Shown one piece after another: positions 55,729 through 64,000 of a DNA stretch of 64,000 nucleotides. The translations under genes were made by a program, and so were the position numbers. The notes beneath the pieces were generated by a model. The model ran no database searches, was not told where the DNA came from, and was given only the letters and a program-made list of their open reading frames with translations. The stretch is from contig NZ_BDJB01000003.1 in assembly GCF_002117915.1 (NCBI RefSeq), positions 62,001 to 126,000 of the forward strand, given 5' to 3'. This DNA is from Sphingomonas sp. TZW2008 (lineage in GTDB: Bacteria; Pseudomonadota; Alphaproteobacteria; Sphingomonadales; Sphingomonadaceae). Each line of letters opens with the position of its first letter. Within the stretch, counting starts at the first letter, position 1.

Positions 55729-56946
55729 ATGCTCCATCGTCCTTTACCGCTCGCGCTGCTCGTCTTCCTCGTCGCGGAGGCGCTATTCGTCATCCGCCTC
55801 GCGGTGCCGCACCAAATGGTGTTCGACGAAACGCATTACGTGCCCGCCGCGCGCACGCTGCTCGCGCTGTCGGGGCCGGCGAACACCGAACATCCCCTGC
55901 TCGGCAAGTGGCTCATCGGGCTCGGCATCCGCCTGGTCGGCGACACGCCGTTCGGCTGGCGCATCGCGTCGACGATCGCCGGCAGCGCCACCGTCGCGGC
56001 GACGTTCTTCACCGCGTGGCAGGTGACCGGGCGACGGCGCCCCGCGCTCGTCGCCGCCATGCTGACGCTGCTCGGCTTTACCGTCTACGTCCAGGCGCGG
56101 ATCGCGATGCTCGACGGGTTCATGCTCGCCTTCCTGATGCTCGCCATCGCCGCCGTCGCGGCGACGCTGCGGCGCGGCGGCTGGTGGCGCTGGACGCTCG
56201 CGGCGGCGCTGCTCGGCGCGGCGGTCGCGTGCAAGTGGCTCGCGGCGCCCTACGTCGCCTTCGCCGCCGCCGCCTTCGTGCTGCTCAAGCAGCAGGATCA
56301 GCGGCGCTTTCCGGGGCTGCGCGCGGCGCCGGCGCTGACGATCCTCGGCAGCGTCTCGCTCCTCACCTATTTCGCGACCTTCGTACCCGCCTTCTTTTAC
56401 GCCAGCGAACCGCTGACGATCGCGCGCCTGCTCCCGTTTCAACACGAGATGTTCGCGCGCCAGACCCAGGTGCTGCCCGCGCACACCTATCAGTCGCGCT
56501 GGTGGACGTGGCCGCTGCTGATCCGCCCGATCTGGTACCTCTACGAGCCCGCCGACGGCGCCCAGCGCGGCATTCTGTTCATCGGCAACCCGGCGATCAT
56601 GTGGGGCGGGCTTCTCGCGGTCGCTGCCTGCTGGTGGGCGTGGGTCAAGTTCGGCGCGGCGCGCCCGTTCGCCGCCGCGATGCTATGGACCGGCAGCCTC
56701 GCGATATGGGCGCTGATCCCCAAGTCGCTCGGCTTCTATTACTACTACTATCCGTCGAGCGTCTTCATCGTCCTCGCGATCGTCGCCGCGCTCGATCACT
56801 GGCGCGATCGGACGCGGCACTGGGACGTGGCGCTGCTCGCCGTATCCGCCGCGCTCGCGCTATACTTCTATCCGATCCTCGCCGCGCTGCCGCTCCCCAA
56901 CCCCGCCGCCTTCCGCACCTGGACGTGGTTCGCCACCTGGGTGTGA
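55729..56946 (+). CDS. Phospholipid-carrier-dependent glycosyltransferase (PMT/GT39-like)
   Basis: The 405-residue integral membrane protein has the protein O-mannosyltransferase / ArnT-like layout: a first periplasmic loop with FDETHYVPAARTLL containing the catalytic acid region and EHPLLGKWLIGLGIRL, and eight or more further helices. It probably moves a sugar from a polyprenyl-phosphate carrier to an acceptor on the periplasmic side. The ATG at 55729 gives MLHRPLPLALLVFLVAEALF as the first helix. It is convergent with the GT2-GtrA gene, with two bases between stops, which suggests a shared envelope-glycan role but no common operon. Confidence 0.85.
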   Translation: MLHRPLPLALLVFLVAEALFVIRLAVPHQMVFDETHYVPAARTLLALSGPANTEHPLLGKWLIGLGIRLVGDTPFGWRIASTIAGSATVAATFFTAWQVTGRRRPALVAAMLTLLGFTVYVQARIAMLDGFMLAFLMLAIAAVAATLRRGGWWRWTLAAALLGAAVACKWLAAPYVAFAAAAFVLLKQQDQRRFPGLRAAPALTILGSVSLLTYFATFVPAFFYASEPLTIARLLPFQHEMFARQTQVLPAHTYQSRWWTWPLLIRPIWYLYEPADGAQRGILFIGNPAIMWGGLLAVAACWWAWVKFGAARPFAAAMLWTGSLAIWALIPKSLGFYYYYYPSSVFIVLAIVAALDHWRDRTRHWDVALLAVSAALALYFYPILAALPLPNPAAFRTWTWFATWV

Positions 56947-56948
56947 TC

Positions 56949-58049
56949 TCAGTAGCGGCCCCAGGTGAAGCGTGACGACAGTGCGTAATTCCACACCGCT
57001 CCCACCAGCACCCCGGCAAGTGCCGAGATCGCCCAGGCGCCATAGTGGAAGTCGTACAGGAACGCCGCGACGCCGACGTTCGCCACCGCGCCGACCGAGC
57101 AGACGACGCAGAACGATACCCAGCCGTCGAGCATCTGCCGCCAGCCGCGCAGCCGCCGGTCGCGATACGTCAGCGCGTTGTTGAGGAAGAAGTTGAACGT
57201 CATCGCCGCCGCCGTCGCGACGATCTGGCCAAGGAGGAAGGACGCGCCGAGCACGACGTACAGCGCCGTCAGCACCCCCATGTGGATGCCGACGCCAATC
57301 ACGCCGATCGCGGAGAACATCGCGAAGCGCACCGGGATGATCCGACCGAACCGGCGGTCGTACAGCGCGATCAGATATTCCATCGCCACGACGTGATCGA
57401 GCTTCGACTCGCCCGCGCTGCGCGTCCGGAACACATAGGGCAGCTCGACGAAGCGCAGCGGGCGCCCCGCCGACGCCATGATGTCGAGCAGGATCTTGAA
57501 CCCGATCCCCGCCAGCCGCGGCGCCATTTCGCGCAGCACCGCGGTGCGCACCATGAAGAACCCGCTCATCGGATCGCTCAGCCCGACGTCGAGCACGCGC
57601 TGCGACAGACGCGTCGCGAACGCCGATTTGGCCACCCGGTCGCGGTCCCACTCGCCCGTTCCGCCGCCCGCGACGAAGCGCGATCCAACCGCAATATCGA
57701 GCGCCGGATCGGCCTTGAGCGCCGCCAGCATCGCAGGCAGCACCGTTTCGTCGTGCTGCAGGTCGCCGTCGATCACCGCGACGAGCGGCGCCGCGGTCGC
57801 GCACATCCCCTCGATGCACGCGGTCGCCAGCCCGCGCCGCCCGATTCGCTGGATCACCCGCACGCGGCGATCAAGCCGCGCGATGTCGCGCGCCGCGTCG
57901 GCGGTGCCGTCAGGGCTGTCGTCGTCGACGAAAATCGCTTCCCAGTTGACGCCGGCGAGCGCCTGGTCGAGCCGCGCGATCAGTACCGGCACGTTGCCCT
58001 TCTCGTTGAACGTCGGGATGACGACCGCGAGATCGAGCAGGTCGCTCAT
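56949..58049 (-). CDS. GT2 glycosyltransferase fused to a GtrA-like membrane domain
   Basis: The 366-residue protein joins a DPM1-like family 2 glycosyltransferase ([48 protein letters not shown]; the DxD-like DGD motif) with a C-terminal GtrA-type four-helix membrane part ([46 protein letters not shown]). Such fusions make a polyprenyl-phosphate-linked sugar and flip or present it. The ATG overlaps the leuB stop (ATGA), so it is translated with leuB. It may supply the substrate of the neighbouring PMT-like enzyme. Confidence 0.92.
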   Translation of the reverse strand: MSDLLDLAVVIPTFNEKGNVPVLIARLDQALAGVNWEAIFVDDDSPDGTADAARDIARLDRRVRVIQRIGRRGLATACIEGMCATAAPLVAVIDGDLQHDETVLPAMLAALKADPALDIAVGSRFVAGGGTGEWDRDRVAKSAFATRLSQRVLDVGLSDPMSGFFMVRTAVLREMAPRLAGIGFKILLDIMASAGRPLRFVELPYVFRTRSAGESKLDHVVAMEYLIALYDRRFGRIIPVRFAMFSAIGVIGVGIHMGVLTALYVVLGASFLLGQIVATAAAMTFNFFLNNALTYRDRRLRGWRQMLDGWVSFCVVCSVGAVANVGVAAFLYDFHYGAWAISALAGVLVGAVWNYALSSRFTWGRY

Positions 58050-59089
58050 AGCGCCGCGCGCACCGCCTCGCCCATCGCCTGCGTCGACGCGGTACCGCCA
58101 AGGTCGGCGGTGCGGTGTCCGGCGGCGAGCGCTGTCGCCACCGCCGCCTCGATCCGATCGGCGGGCTCGGCCAGCCCCAGCGAGTGGCGCAGCAGCATCG
58201 CGGCGGAAAGGATCGCGGCGCATGGATTGGCACGACCCTGCCCGGCGATATCGGGCGCGGAGCCGTGGATAGGCTCGTACAATCCCTTACCCGCCGCATC
58301 GAGCGACGCGGACGGCAGCAGCCCGATCGATCCGACGCACATCGATGCCTGATCGGACAGGATGTCACCGAACAGATTGCCCGTCACGATGACGTCGAAC
58401 TGGCCCGGATCGCGCACCAGCTGCATCGCCGCATTGTCGACGTAGAGGTGGGTGAGCGCGACGTCGGCATAATCCGCCGCGGTCTCGATCATTACGTCGC
58501 GCCACAGCTGCGACGTTTCGAGCACATTGGCCTTGTCGACCGAGCACAGCTTGCCGCGCCGCCGCCGCGCCGCCTCGAACCCGGCGATCGCGATGCGCCG
58601 CACCTCGCCCTCGTCGTAGCTCATCACGTCATAGCCCTCGCGCAGCCCTGCGGGCGTCGTGCGCATCCCTTTCTCGCCGAAATAGACGTCGCCATTCAGC
58701 TCGCGCACGATCAGCAGGTCGATCGCGCGCGCCACTTCGGGGCGCAGTGCGGAGGCATCCTCCAGCCCCGCGAACAGCTTCGCCGGGCGCAGGTTGGCAA
58801 ATAGCGTCAGCTCCTTGCGCAGTCCAAGGATCGCCTGCTCGGGGCGCAGATGGCGGTCAAGCGCGTCGCACGTCGGATCGCCGACCGCGCCGAACAGGAT
58901 CGCTTCGGCTCGCCGCGCCAGATCAAGCGTCGCGGGCGGCAGCGGGTGGCCGCCCGCGTGATACGCCGCCCCGCCGACCGCCGCCTCCTCGAACGCGAGA
59001 CCCAGATCGAGCACCTCGAGCACCAAGCGCGCCTCGCGCGTCACTTCGGGGCCGATGCCGTCGCCGGGCAGGATCGCGATCAGGGTCAT
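58046..59089 (-). CDS. leuB: 3-isopropylmalate dehydrogenase
   Basis: LeuB oxidises and decarboxylates 3-isopropylmalate in leucine synthesis with NAD. The 347-residue protein has [11 protein letters not shown] at the N-terminus, the substrate region [29 protein letters not shown], and the acid/base region [19 protein letters not shown], followed by [14 protein letters not shown] and [21 protein letters not shown] precedes the ATG with seven bases spacing. It overlaps the GT2-GtrA gene by four bases; no leuA, C or D gene is near. Confidence 0.96.
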   Translation of the reverse strand: MTLIAILPGDGIGPEVTREARLVLEVLDLGLAFEEAAVGGAAYHAGGHPLPPATLDLARRAEAILFGAVGDPTCDALDRHLRPEQAILGLRKELTLFANLRPAKLFAGLEDASALRPEVARAIDLLIVRELNGDVYFGEKGMRTTPAGLREGYDVMSYDEGEVRRIAIAGFEAARRRRGKLCSVDKANVLETSQLWRDVMIETAADYADVALTHLYVDNAAMQLVRDPGQFDVIVTGNLFGDILSDQASMCVGSIGLLPSASLDAAGKGLYEPIHGSAPDIAGQGRANPCAAILSAAMLLRHSLGLAEPADRIEAAVATALAAGHRTADLGGTASTQAMGEAVRAAL

Positions 59090-59135
59090 GGGGAACTCCG
59101 TCAGGGGCGCGCGCCTCTTGCCGCCCCCCACAGCC

Positions 59136-59867
59136 TCACGCAACCGCTCTCTTGAGGCGATCGATCAGCCGCTCGCGCGCCGCCAGCGTCTCGGCACGAC
59201 GATCGACCAAAACGTCGCGCGCCAGGAACCGTTCGGTGATCGCCAGCGCGGCGAACACGTCGGGCCAATCGGGATCGCCGCCGGCGAGAAGGAACGGCGG
59301 CAGCGGCAGCAGCCGGTCCTCGTAGCCCGCCGCCGCCGCGCGGCTCACCGCCCCGCCGCTCTTCGGGCTGACATAGGCGATGTCCTCGCGCGCGCCCGTC
59401 ACCACACAGCGATCGAGCGCGAGGCCGAAGCCGAGCTCCGCCAGAACCAGCAGCTCGTACCTTGCCAGCGCCCCTGCCCAGTCGCGCGCCGCCGGCGCCG
59501 CCTCGACTGCGTCGAGCACCGCGGAGAGTGCGGCGTAGAGCCGCGGGTACGGCTGCGCCTCAGGCAGCGCGGCCGCCGTCAGCGCCGCGACCCACGATAT
59601 CACCGCCGCGGGCAGCGGCTCGCCGTGCAGCCCCGCGCGGCTGTGCACCAACTCCACCGTCAGCGCGGGCAGCTGGTCGTCGGTCCGCGCACGCCAGTCG
59701 CCGAGTATGGCGTTGCCGGGCTGTAAGATCGGCCGCAGTGAGCGCGATCGCCCGCCGCGCACATAGCCCGATCGCACCCCGTCGTCGGGCGTCAGCGCGC
59801 GGACGATCGCGCCGTGTTCGCCGTGCGGCCGGATGGCGAGAACGATGGCGGGCGCGGCAAGGTGCAT
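59136..59867 (-). CDS. recO: DNA repair protein RecO
   Basis: RecO, with RecF and RecR, loads RecA onto SSB-coated DNA at gaps. The 243-residue protein has the N-terminal OB fold ([39 protein letters not shown]) and the C-terminal helical domain ([26 protein letters not shown]). The zinc-finger cysteines present in some RecO proteins are missing except Cys in LDRCVVTG. Length is normal for alphaproteobacteria. It begins upstream of leuB by 46 bases, so the two may be one transcript. Confidence 0.93.
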   Translation of the reverse strand: MHLAAPAIVLAIRPHGEHGAIVRALTPDDGVRSGYVRGGRSRSLRPILQPGNAILGDWRARTDDQLPALTVELVHSRAGLHGEPLPAAVISWVAALTAAALPEAQPYPRLYAALSAVLDAVEAAPAARDWAGALARYELLVLAELGFGLALDRCVVTGAREDIAYVSPKSGGAVSRAAAAGYEDRLLPLPPFLLAGGDPDWPDVFAALAITERFLARDVLVDRRAETLAARERLIDRLKRAVA

Positions 59868-59900
59868 CGCCGCCGGTCTACACGATGGCAGCGCGGCGCG

Positions 59901-60791
59901 TCAGGCCCGCCGCACGCGCTTGGCGATGCCCTGCAAGGCCGGTGCGGCCGCGGCGCGCTTGGCGACGCGCATTGCCGCGTCAAACCCGCCGACCAGTGAC
60001 ACCGCCGCGAGATTGGCGAGCGTCGGGCGCAGCAGCAGCAGGTCGTGGCACGCCACCCCCGCGCTCGCCATGCCGCGCTTGTGCTGCCCTTCCCCTTCGG
60101 TAAAGTCGAACCGCACGAAGCGATCGGCGAACAGATCGCGCAGCGCCGCTTCCATCAGCACGCTGCCCGGCGACAGCGCCGCGAGCGCCGGATCGTGCCC
60201 GACGTAATCGTAACGCAGCGTCTCGCCGTCCGCGCCGCACCACAGATACGCCGCCGGTTCGCCCCGTACGTAGAGCAGCCAAGCGCGCACCTGATCCTCG
60301 CCCGCTTGCGCGATCATCCGCTGCACCGCGCTCGCGTCGCCCGGTAGCCCGGCGCCCATCAGCCGCTCCTGATAGGTCTTCTCCGCCAGCGCGCGCGCGA
60401 TCGGGTGGAAGTCGCCGAGTTCGGCCGGGGTGCGATAACGCCGCACGTCGAGCGTGCCGCCGCTCTCCGCCGCCAGCTTGCGCGCTTTGCGTTTCAGCGT
60501 CGAGCGCGTCTGTCCCGACAATCCGGCGCGCCACGCCGCCTCCCCCGCCACGAGATCGACATAGTAGCGCGTATAGCGCTGGCGCTCGAACCGCACGCCC
60601 CGCCAATCGATCGCTGCGGTCTCGGGCAGCGACGTCACCAGATACCCATCCTCACCCGACGTTAGCGGTGGCAGCGCGGGCGCCGAGCACGCCAGCGCCT
60701 CGTCGAGCGACAGCCCGATGCGCCGCAGCCGCCGAGGGATCGAGGCGATCGTTCGCGCGCCGATCTGCAGCCGCAGCGCGCCGGCGCTCAC
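59901..60791 (-). CDS. GNAT/FemAB-like acyltransferase (BcsL/CelD type)
   Basis: The 296-residue protein resembles the FemAB-like GNAT proteins found with exopolysaccharide or cellulose genes: RYTRYYVDLVAGEAAWRAGLS, RSTLKRKARKLAAESGG, and a C-terminal half with LRYDYVGHDPALAALSPGS, then VLMEAALRDLFADRFVRFDFTEG. It probably acylates a sugar or a lipid precursor. The start is GTG at 60791, overlapping the deacetylase stop (GTGA), so the two form a coupled pair; the remaining upstream open frame was discarded as it runs into the other gene. Confidence 0.82.
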   Translation of the reverse strand: MSAGALRLQIGARTIASIPRRLRRIGLSLDEALACSAPALPPLTSGEDGYLVTSLPETAAIDWRGVRFERQRYTRYYVDLVAGEAAWRAGLSGQTRSTLKRKARKLAAESGGTLDVRRYRTPAELGDFHPIARALAEKTYQERLMGAGLPGDASAVQRMIAQAGEDQVRAWLLYVRGEPAAYLWCGADGETLRYDYVGHDPALAALSPGSVLMEAALRDLFADRFVRFDFTEGEGQHKRGMASAGVACHDLLLLRPTLANLAAVSLVGGFDAAMRVAKRAAAAPALQGIAKRVRRA

Positions 60792-61735
60792 GCCGCGCGT
60801 TCCGCGACGAGGTTGGACCACAATTGCGCCGCCTGCCGCTTGCCCCGCCGCCAGGCGCTTGCAGGCAGCGGACGATCGTCGCGATCGAGCGGCAGCGGCG
60901 GCCGGTCGGCGAAATGCGCGGTCGGCGCCACGTCGCGCCGTGTCGCAAGCAGCGCGCACAGCGCTTCGAAGCGCGGCACGTGGACACGATTCGCGGCAAC
61001 GCCGGCGCGCGTCGCCAGCTCGAAACTATGCCCGACGATCGTCGTCGCGACATGCCCGTGCGCGATCCCATGGTCGATTGCCGCGCGCATCTCGTCGGCA
61101 GACAGCGCGCAGATCTGGAAGTTGCGCCACGTACCCGGCCGGTCCTCGATCACCGTCACCGGCACCTCAATCACGCCGTTGCGCACGACGGGCGCGATGC
61201 GCGACGGCGGCAGCCCGATCGCGCTCGGCCAAGGATGATGCGCGCCATTGTGGCTCGAATCATACGTGATGCCGTTCGCCGCCAGCGCAGCCAGCGTGTC
61301 GTCGTTCGCCGAGTAGCTGCCGCTGCGAAACGCGATTGGCGCCGGCGCCCCCGCATTCACCAGCAGCGCCGCCGCCTCGGCCAGCATCTCGCGCTGCGCG
61401 TTCGCCGACAGGTCGATCATCTCGAACGAGCCGTGCGCCGCGCGATCGTCGAGCGACGCGCCGACCCAGTTCGGGTGGCAGTGCAATTGCACCTCCTGCC
61501 CCGCCGACAGCACCGCGGCGACGATCCGCTCGAACGGCGCGATCCCGTAGACCCGCGCCGGCATCGGATCGACGAAGAAGGTCGCCTTCAGCCCGTACCG
61601 TGCAAGGCAATCAAGCTGCCACGCGAGCCCCACCCCGCCCGGCTCGATCGATCGCGCCTCCACCGTCGCCGCGTCCAGCCCAGCGGCATGGTGCCGCCAT
61701 GCAAGCTCGGTATCGATGGTGAGGAACACGTGCAT
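60788..61735 (-). CDS. Polysaccharide deacetylase family protein (NodB-like)
   Basis: The 315-residue protein has the NodB homology fold: FLTIDTELAW with the first Asp, YGLKATFFVDPMP, the metal-binding HCHPNWVG, then FRSGSYSAND and YDSSHNGAHH. The HxxxH-type metal site and the catalytic regions fit a de-N-acetylase, probably acting on a GlcNAc-containing glycan. No signal peptide is seen. It is coupled by four bases to the FemAB-like gene, a pair that suggests a glycan modification step. Confidence 0.88.
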   Translation of the reverse strand: MHVFLTIDTELAWRHHAAGLDAATVEARSIEPGGVGLAWQLDCLARYGLKATFFVDPMPARVYGIAPFERIVAAVLSAGQEVQLHCHPNWVGASLDDRAAHGSFEMIDLSANAQREMLAEAAALLVNAGAPAPIAFRSGSYSANDDTLAALAANGITYDSSHNGAHHPWPSAIGLPPSRIAPVVRNGVIEVPVTVIEDRPGTWRNFQICALSADEMRAAIDHGIAHGHVATTIVGHSFELATRAGVAANRVHVPRFEALCALLATRRDVAPTAHFADRPPLPLDRDDRPLPASAWRRGKRQAAQLWSNLVAERAA

Positions 61736-61800
61736 GCGCCCGTGCCTAGGCCGGCAGGGTGAACAAACGGCAAAGGCGCGTGCGTCCTGTGCGTTAAGTG

Positions 61801-63720
61801 TCAGCGCGCGTGGTAAAAGTCGTACACCTGCTGCGCCACGCCGGCGCTCACCCCGGGCGCCTTCTGCAGATCGGCAAGGCTCGCGTTACGCACCGCGCGC
61901 GCGGTGCCGAAATGCATCAGCAGCGCCTTCTTGCGCGCCGGGCCGATGCCCGGCACTTCGTCGAGCGGGCTCGCGCCGATCGCCTTTGCGCGCTTCTCGC
62001 GGTGCGCGCCGATGACGAAACGATGCACCTCGTCGCGCAGCCGCTGGAGGTAGAAGAGCACGGGCGAATTGACCGGCAGCGTCAGCTCGCGCCCATCCAT
62101 CAGGTGGAACACCTCGCGCCCCTCGCGGCCGTGGTGCGGCCCTTTGGCGACGCCGACGAGGCACACGTCCTCGATCCCCAGATCCTCCAGCACCGCCTTC
62201 GCGGCGTTGAGCTGCCCGCGTCCGCCGTCAAGCAGAACCAAATCGGGCCAGGTATCGCCGTCGCGGTCAGGATCCTCCTCAATCGCGCGCGCGAAGCGCC
62301 GCCGCAGCACTTCGCGCATCATCGCGAAATCATCGTCGGTCGCCGCCTGCTTGATGTTGAACTTGCGATACTGCCCCTTGCGGAAGCCCTCCGGCCCCGC
62401 GACCACCATCGCGCCGACCGCGTTGGTGCCCTGGATGTGGCTGTTGTCGTACACCTCGATCCGCTGCGGCGGCTCGGCGAGCTCGAACAGATCGGCCACC
62501 TCGCGGTTGAGCTTCGCCTGCGTCGTCGATTCCGCCAGCCGGCGCTCGAGCGCCTCCTTGGCGTTGCGGCACGCCTGTTCCATCAGCCGCTTGCGCGTGC
62601 CGCGCTGCGGCACCTCGATCGCCACCTTGCGTCCGGCGATGCTCCCCAGTGCCTCCGTCAGCACCTCAACATCGGGCAGCGCGCGATCGACCAGCACCGT
62701 CCGGGCAGGCGGCACCTCCTCGTAGAATTGCATCAGGAACTGCGTCATCACCTCCGCCTCGCTCACCTCGGCGGTGTGCGTCGGGAAGAAGCCGCGGTGC
62801 CCCCAATTCTGCCCGCCGCGGATAAAGAACGCCTGGATGCCAATCACCCCTTCGAGGCAGGCGAGCGCGAAGATATCGGCGTCGCCCACCCCTTCCGCGT
62901 TGATGAATTGCGTGCCCTGGATAAACGTCAGCGCGCGCAGCCGGTCGCGCACGACCGCCGCCTGCTCGAAATCCATCGCCTCCGACGCCGCCTGCATCTG
63001 CGCGCCGAGCTTCGCCTGCACGTCGGTGGTCTTGCCGGCGAGAAATTTCTTCGCGTCGCCGATCAGCTCCTCATAGCCCGGCTTGTCGATCCGCCCGACG
63101 CACGGCGCGGAACAGCGCTTGATCTGGTACAGCAGGCACGGCCGGTCGCGCGTCTTGAAGAAGCCGTCGGTGCAGCTGCGCAGAAGGAACAACTTCTGCA
63201 GCGCGTTGAGCGTGTTGTTGACGCTGCCCGCGCTCGCGAACGGGCCGTAGTAATCGCCTTTGGCACGCCGTGCCCCGCGATGCTTCTGGATGCGCGGAAA
63301 CTCGTGATCGGCGCGCAGCAGGATGAACGGGAAGCTTTTGTCGTCGCGCAGCAGCACGTTGTACGGCGGGCGATAGCGCTTGATCAGTTGCGCTTCGAGC
63401 AGCAGCGCTTCGGCTTCGTTGTTGGTCGTCACGATCGTCATCGATCGCGTCTGCGACACCATCCGCTGGAGCCGCTTGGTCAGGTTCTTGATCTGCGTGT
63501 AGTTGGAGACGCGATTCTTCAGCGCGCGCGCCTTGCCGACGTACAGCACGTCGCCCTTCGCATCCTGCATGCGGTAGACGCCGGGCTTCAGCGGCAGCGT
63601 CTTTACGACATTGCGGATCGCGGCGACGCCCGCCTCCAGATCGGGCGTGTCGCTGCCACGGATCGCGTAGGTGGCTTTCTCTTCGTTGAACCGGTCGGGC
63701 GGGCCGTAGGAACCTTGCAT
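61801..63720 (-). CDS. uvrC: Excinuclease ABC subunit C
   Basis: UvrC makes both cuts around a lesion in nucleotide excision repair. The 639-residue protein has the N-terminal GIY-YIG nuclease (KPGVYRMQDAKGDVLYVGKA, about residues 43-70), the UVR domain that binds UvrB (AASEAMDFEQAAVVRDRLRAL), the RNase H-like second nuclease (EVYDNSHIQGTNAVGAMVV, VLLDGGRGQLNAAK) and C-terminal helix-hairpin-helix motifs (LDEVPGIGPARKKALLMHF). Length is normal. No LexA box is seen upstream, unlike uvrA. It is a single gene. Confidence 0.97.
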   Translation of the reverse strand: MQGSYGPPDRFNEEKATYAIRGSDTPDLEAGVAAIRNVVKTLPLKPGVYRMQDAKGDVLYVGKARALKNRVSNYTQIKNLTKRLQRMVSQTRSMTIVTTNNEAEALLLEAQLIKRYRPPYNVLLRDDKSFPFILLRADHEFPRIQKHRGARRAKGDYYGPFASAGSVNNTLNALQKLFLLRSCTDGFFKTRDRPCLLYQIKRCSAPCVGRIDKPGYEELIGDAKKFLAGKTTDVQAKLGAQMQAASEAMDFEQAAVVRDRLRALTFIQGTQFINAEGVGDADIFALACLEGVIGIQAFFIRGGQNWGHRGFFPTHTAEVSEAEVMTQFLMQFYEEVPPARTVLVDRALPDVEVLTEALGSIAGRKVAIEVPQRGTRKRLMEQACRNAKEALERRLAESTTQAKLNREVADLFELAEPPQRIEVYDNSHIQGTNAVGAMVVAGPEGFRKGQYRKFNIKQAATDDDFAMMREVLRRRFARAIEEDPDRDGDTWPDLVLLDGGRGQLNAAKAVLEDLGIEDVCLVGVAKGPHHGREGREVFHLMDGRELTLPVNSPVLFYLQRLRDEVHRFVIGAHREKRAKAIGASPLDEVPGIGPARKKALLMHFGTARAVRNASLADLQKAPGVSAGVAQQVYDFYHAR

Positions 63721-63845
63721 CGTGCGCGGAATCTAGGGACTCGCCCTCGTGCAGGCCACCCCTCTCCCACGATCTTGCAGCTTCAACGCCAACTTGAACG
63801 CCATGTCGCGGGGAACGCGCATCGCCCGTAACCCGTTGGGGCGGC

Positions 63846-64000
63846 ATGACCAGCAAACGCGACAGCCACGGCCGCTTCAAGGCCGATCGTTCCAACCGCA
63901 CCCTCGCGATTGGCGCCGCCACTGCAATCGGCGCGGTCGCGACCGGCCTCGCGAGCGCGATCCATTTCGGGTTGTTCGATCGCTTCTTCGCCGCGCGTGA
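63846..64000 (+). CDS. Start of a small membrane protein, cut off by the window
   Basis: From the ATG at 63846 the frame runs open to the window end: a basic start (TSKRDSHGRFKADRSNRT), then a hydrophobic segment (LAIGAATAIGAVATGLASAI), then FGLFDRFFAAR. This looks like a single-pass membrane protein. The rest is not in the window, so neither family nor length can be given. Confidence 0.55.
   Translation, partial: MTSKRDSHGRFKADRSNRTLAIGAATAIGAVATGLASAIHFGLFDRFFAAR

Overview
This 64 kb window is high-GC, densely coding DNA with the features of an alphaproteobacterium, most likely a Sphingomonadales member close to Sphingomonas. The support is a GAAC-N7-GAAC (alphaproteobacterial) LexA box at both recA and uvrA, alphaproteobacterial RpoB/RpoC, a type B PutA with a divergent Lrp-type regulator, and small dispersed hairpin repeats of a kind I associate with sphingomonads. 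The genus is an inference. There is no phage, IS element, rRNA, tRNA or CRISPR array that I can see.

Layout. 1-8.0 kb: secreted proteins, an M24 peptidase, a dicarboxylate/amino-acid symporter, a GST, a methyltransferase, a 7-bp tandem repeat, then recA with its SOS box. 8.2-17.9 kb: a decayed small gene, a lytic transglycosylase coupled to an unusual uracil-DNA-glycosylase-like gene, ETF-ubiquinone oxidoreductase, ispE-crotonase-moaB, and small stress-type proteins (lipoprotein, globin, DUF2383, STAS-like). 18-22.6 kb: SOS-boxed uvrA, then an AT-rich singleton AAA ATPase, a dead BrnA-type antitoxin and a perfect palindrome, which together form the only clear accessory patch. 22.6-27 kb: lrp and putA.

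27.2-51.2 kb holds the L11-L1-L10-L7/L12-RpoB-RpoC genes in the usual order, but split in three. A 7 kb block (GH13 glucosidase, GT4, FMN hydroxy-acid oxidase, frameshifted PhoX) separates rplKA from rplJL, and a 6 kb block (sterol-desaturase family protein, Pro/Thr-rich membrane protein, CocE-type hydrolase, polytopic membrane protein) separates rplJL from rpoBC. The split pieces have their own signals: a terminator after rplA, a promoter and a classic L10 leader before rplJ, a terminator after rplL, and a terminator after rpoC.

51.2-64 kb: ClC channel, a tightly overlapped metZ-apaG-lysR-GNAT operon, a PMT-type glycosyltransferase, a GT2-GtrA/leuB pair, recO, a polysaccharide deacetylase/FemAB-like pair, uvrC, and the start of a small membrane protein. 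DNA repair is well represented across the window (recA, UDG-like, uvrA, recO, uvrC), though only recA and uvrA show a LexA box. Two genes (PhoX and the small gene before the transglycosylase) each look one base short of an intact frame, which could be real decay or assembly indels.
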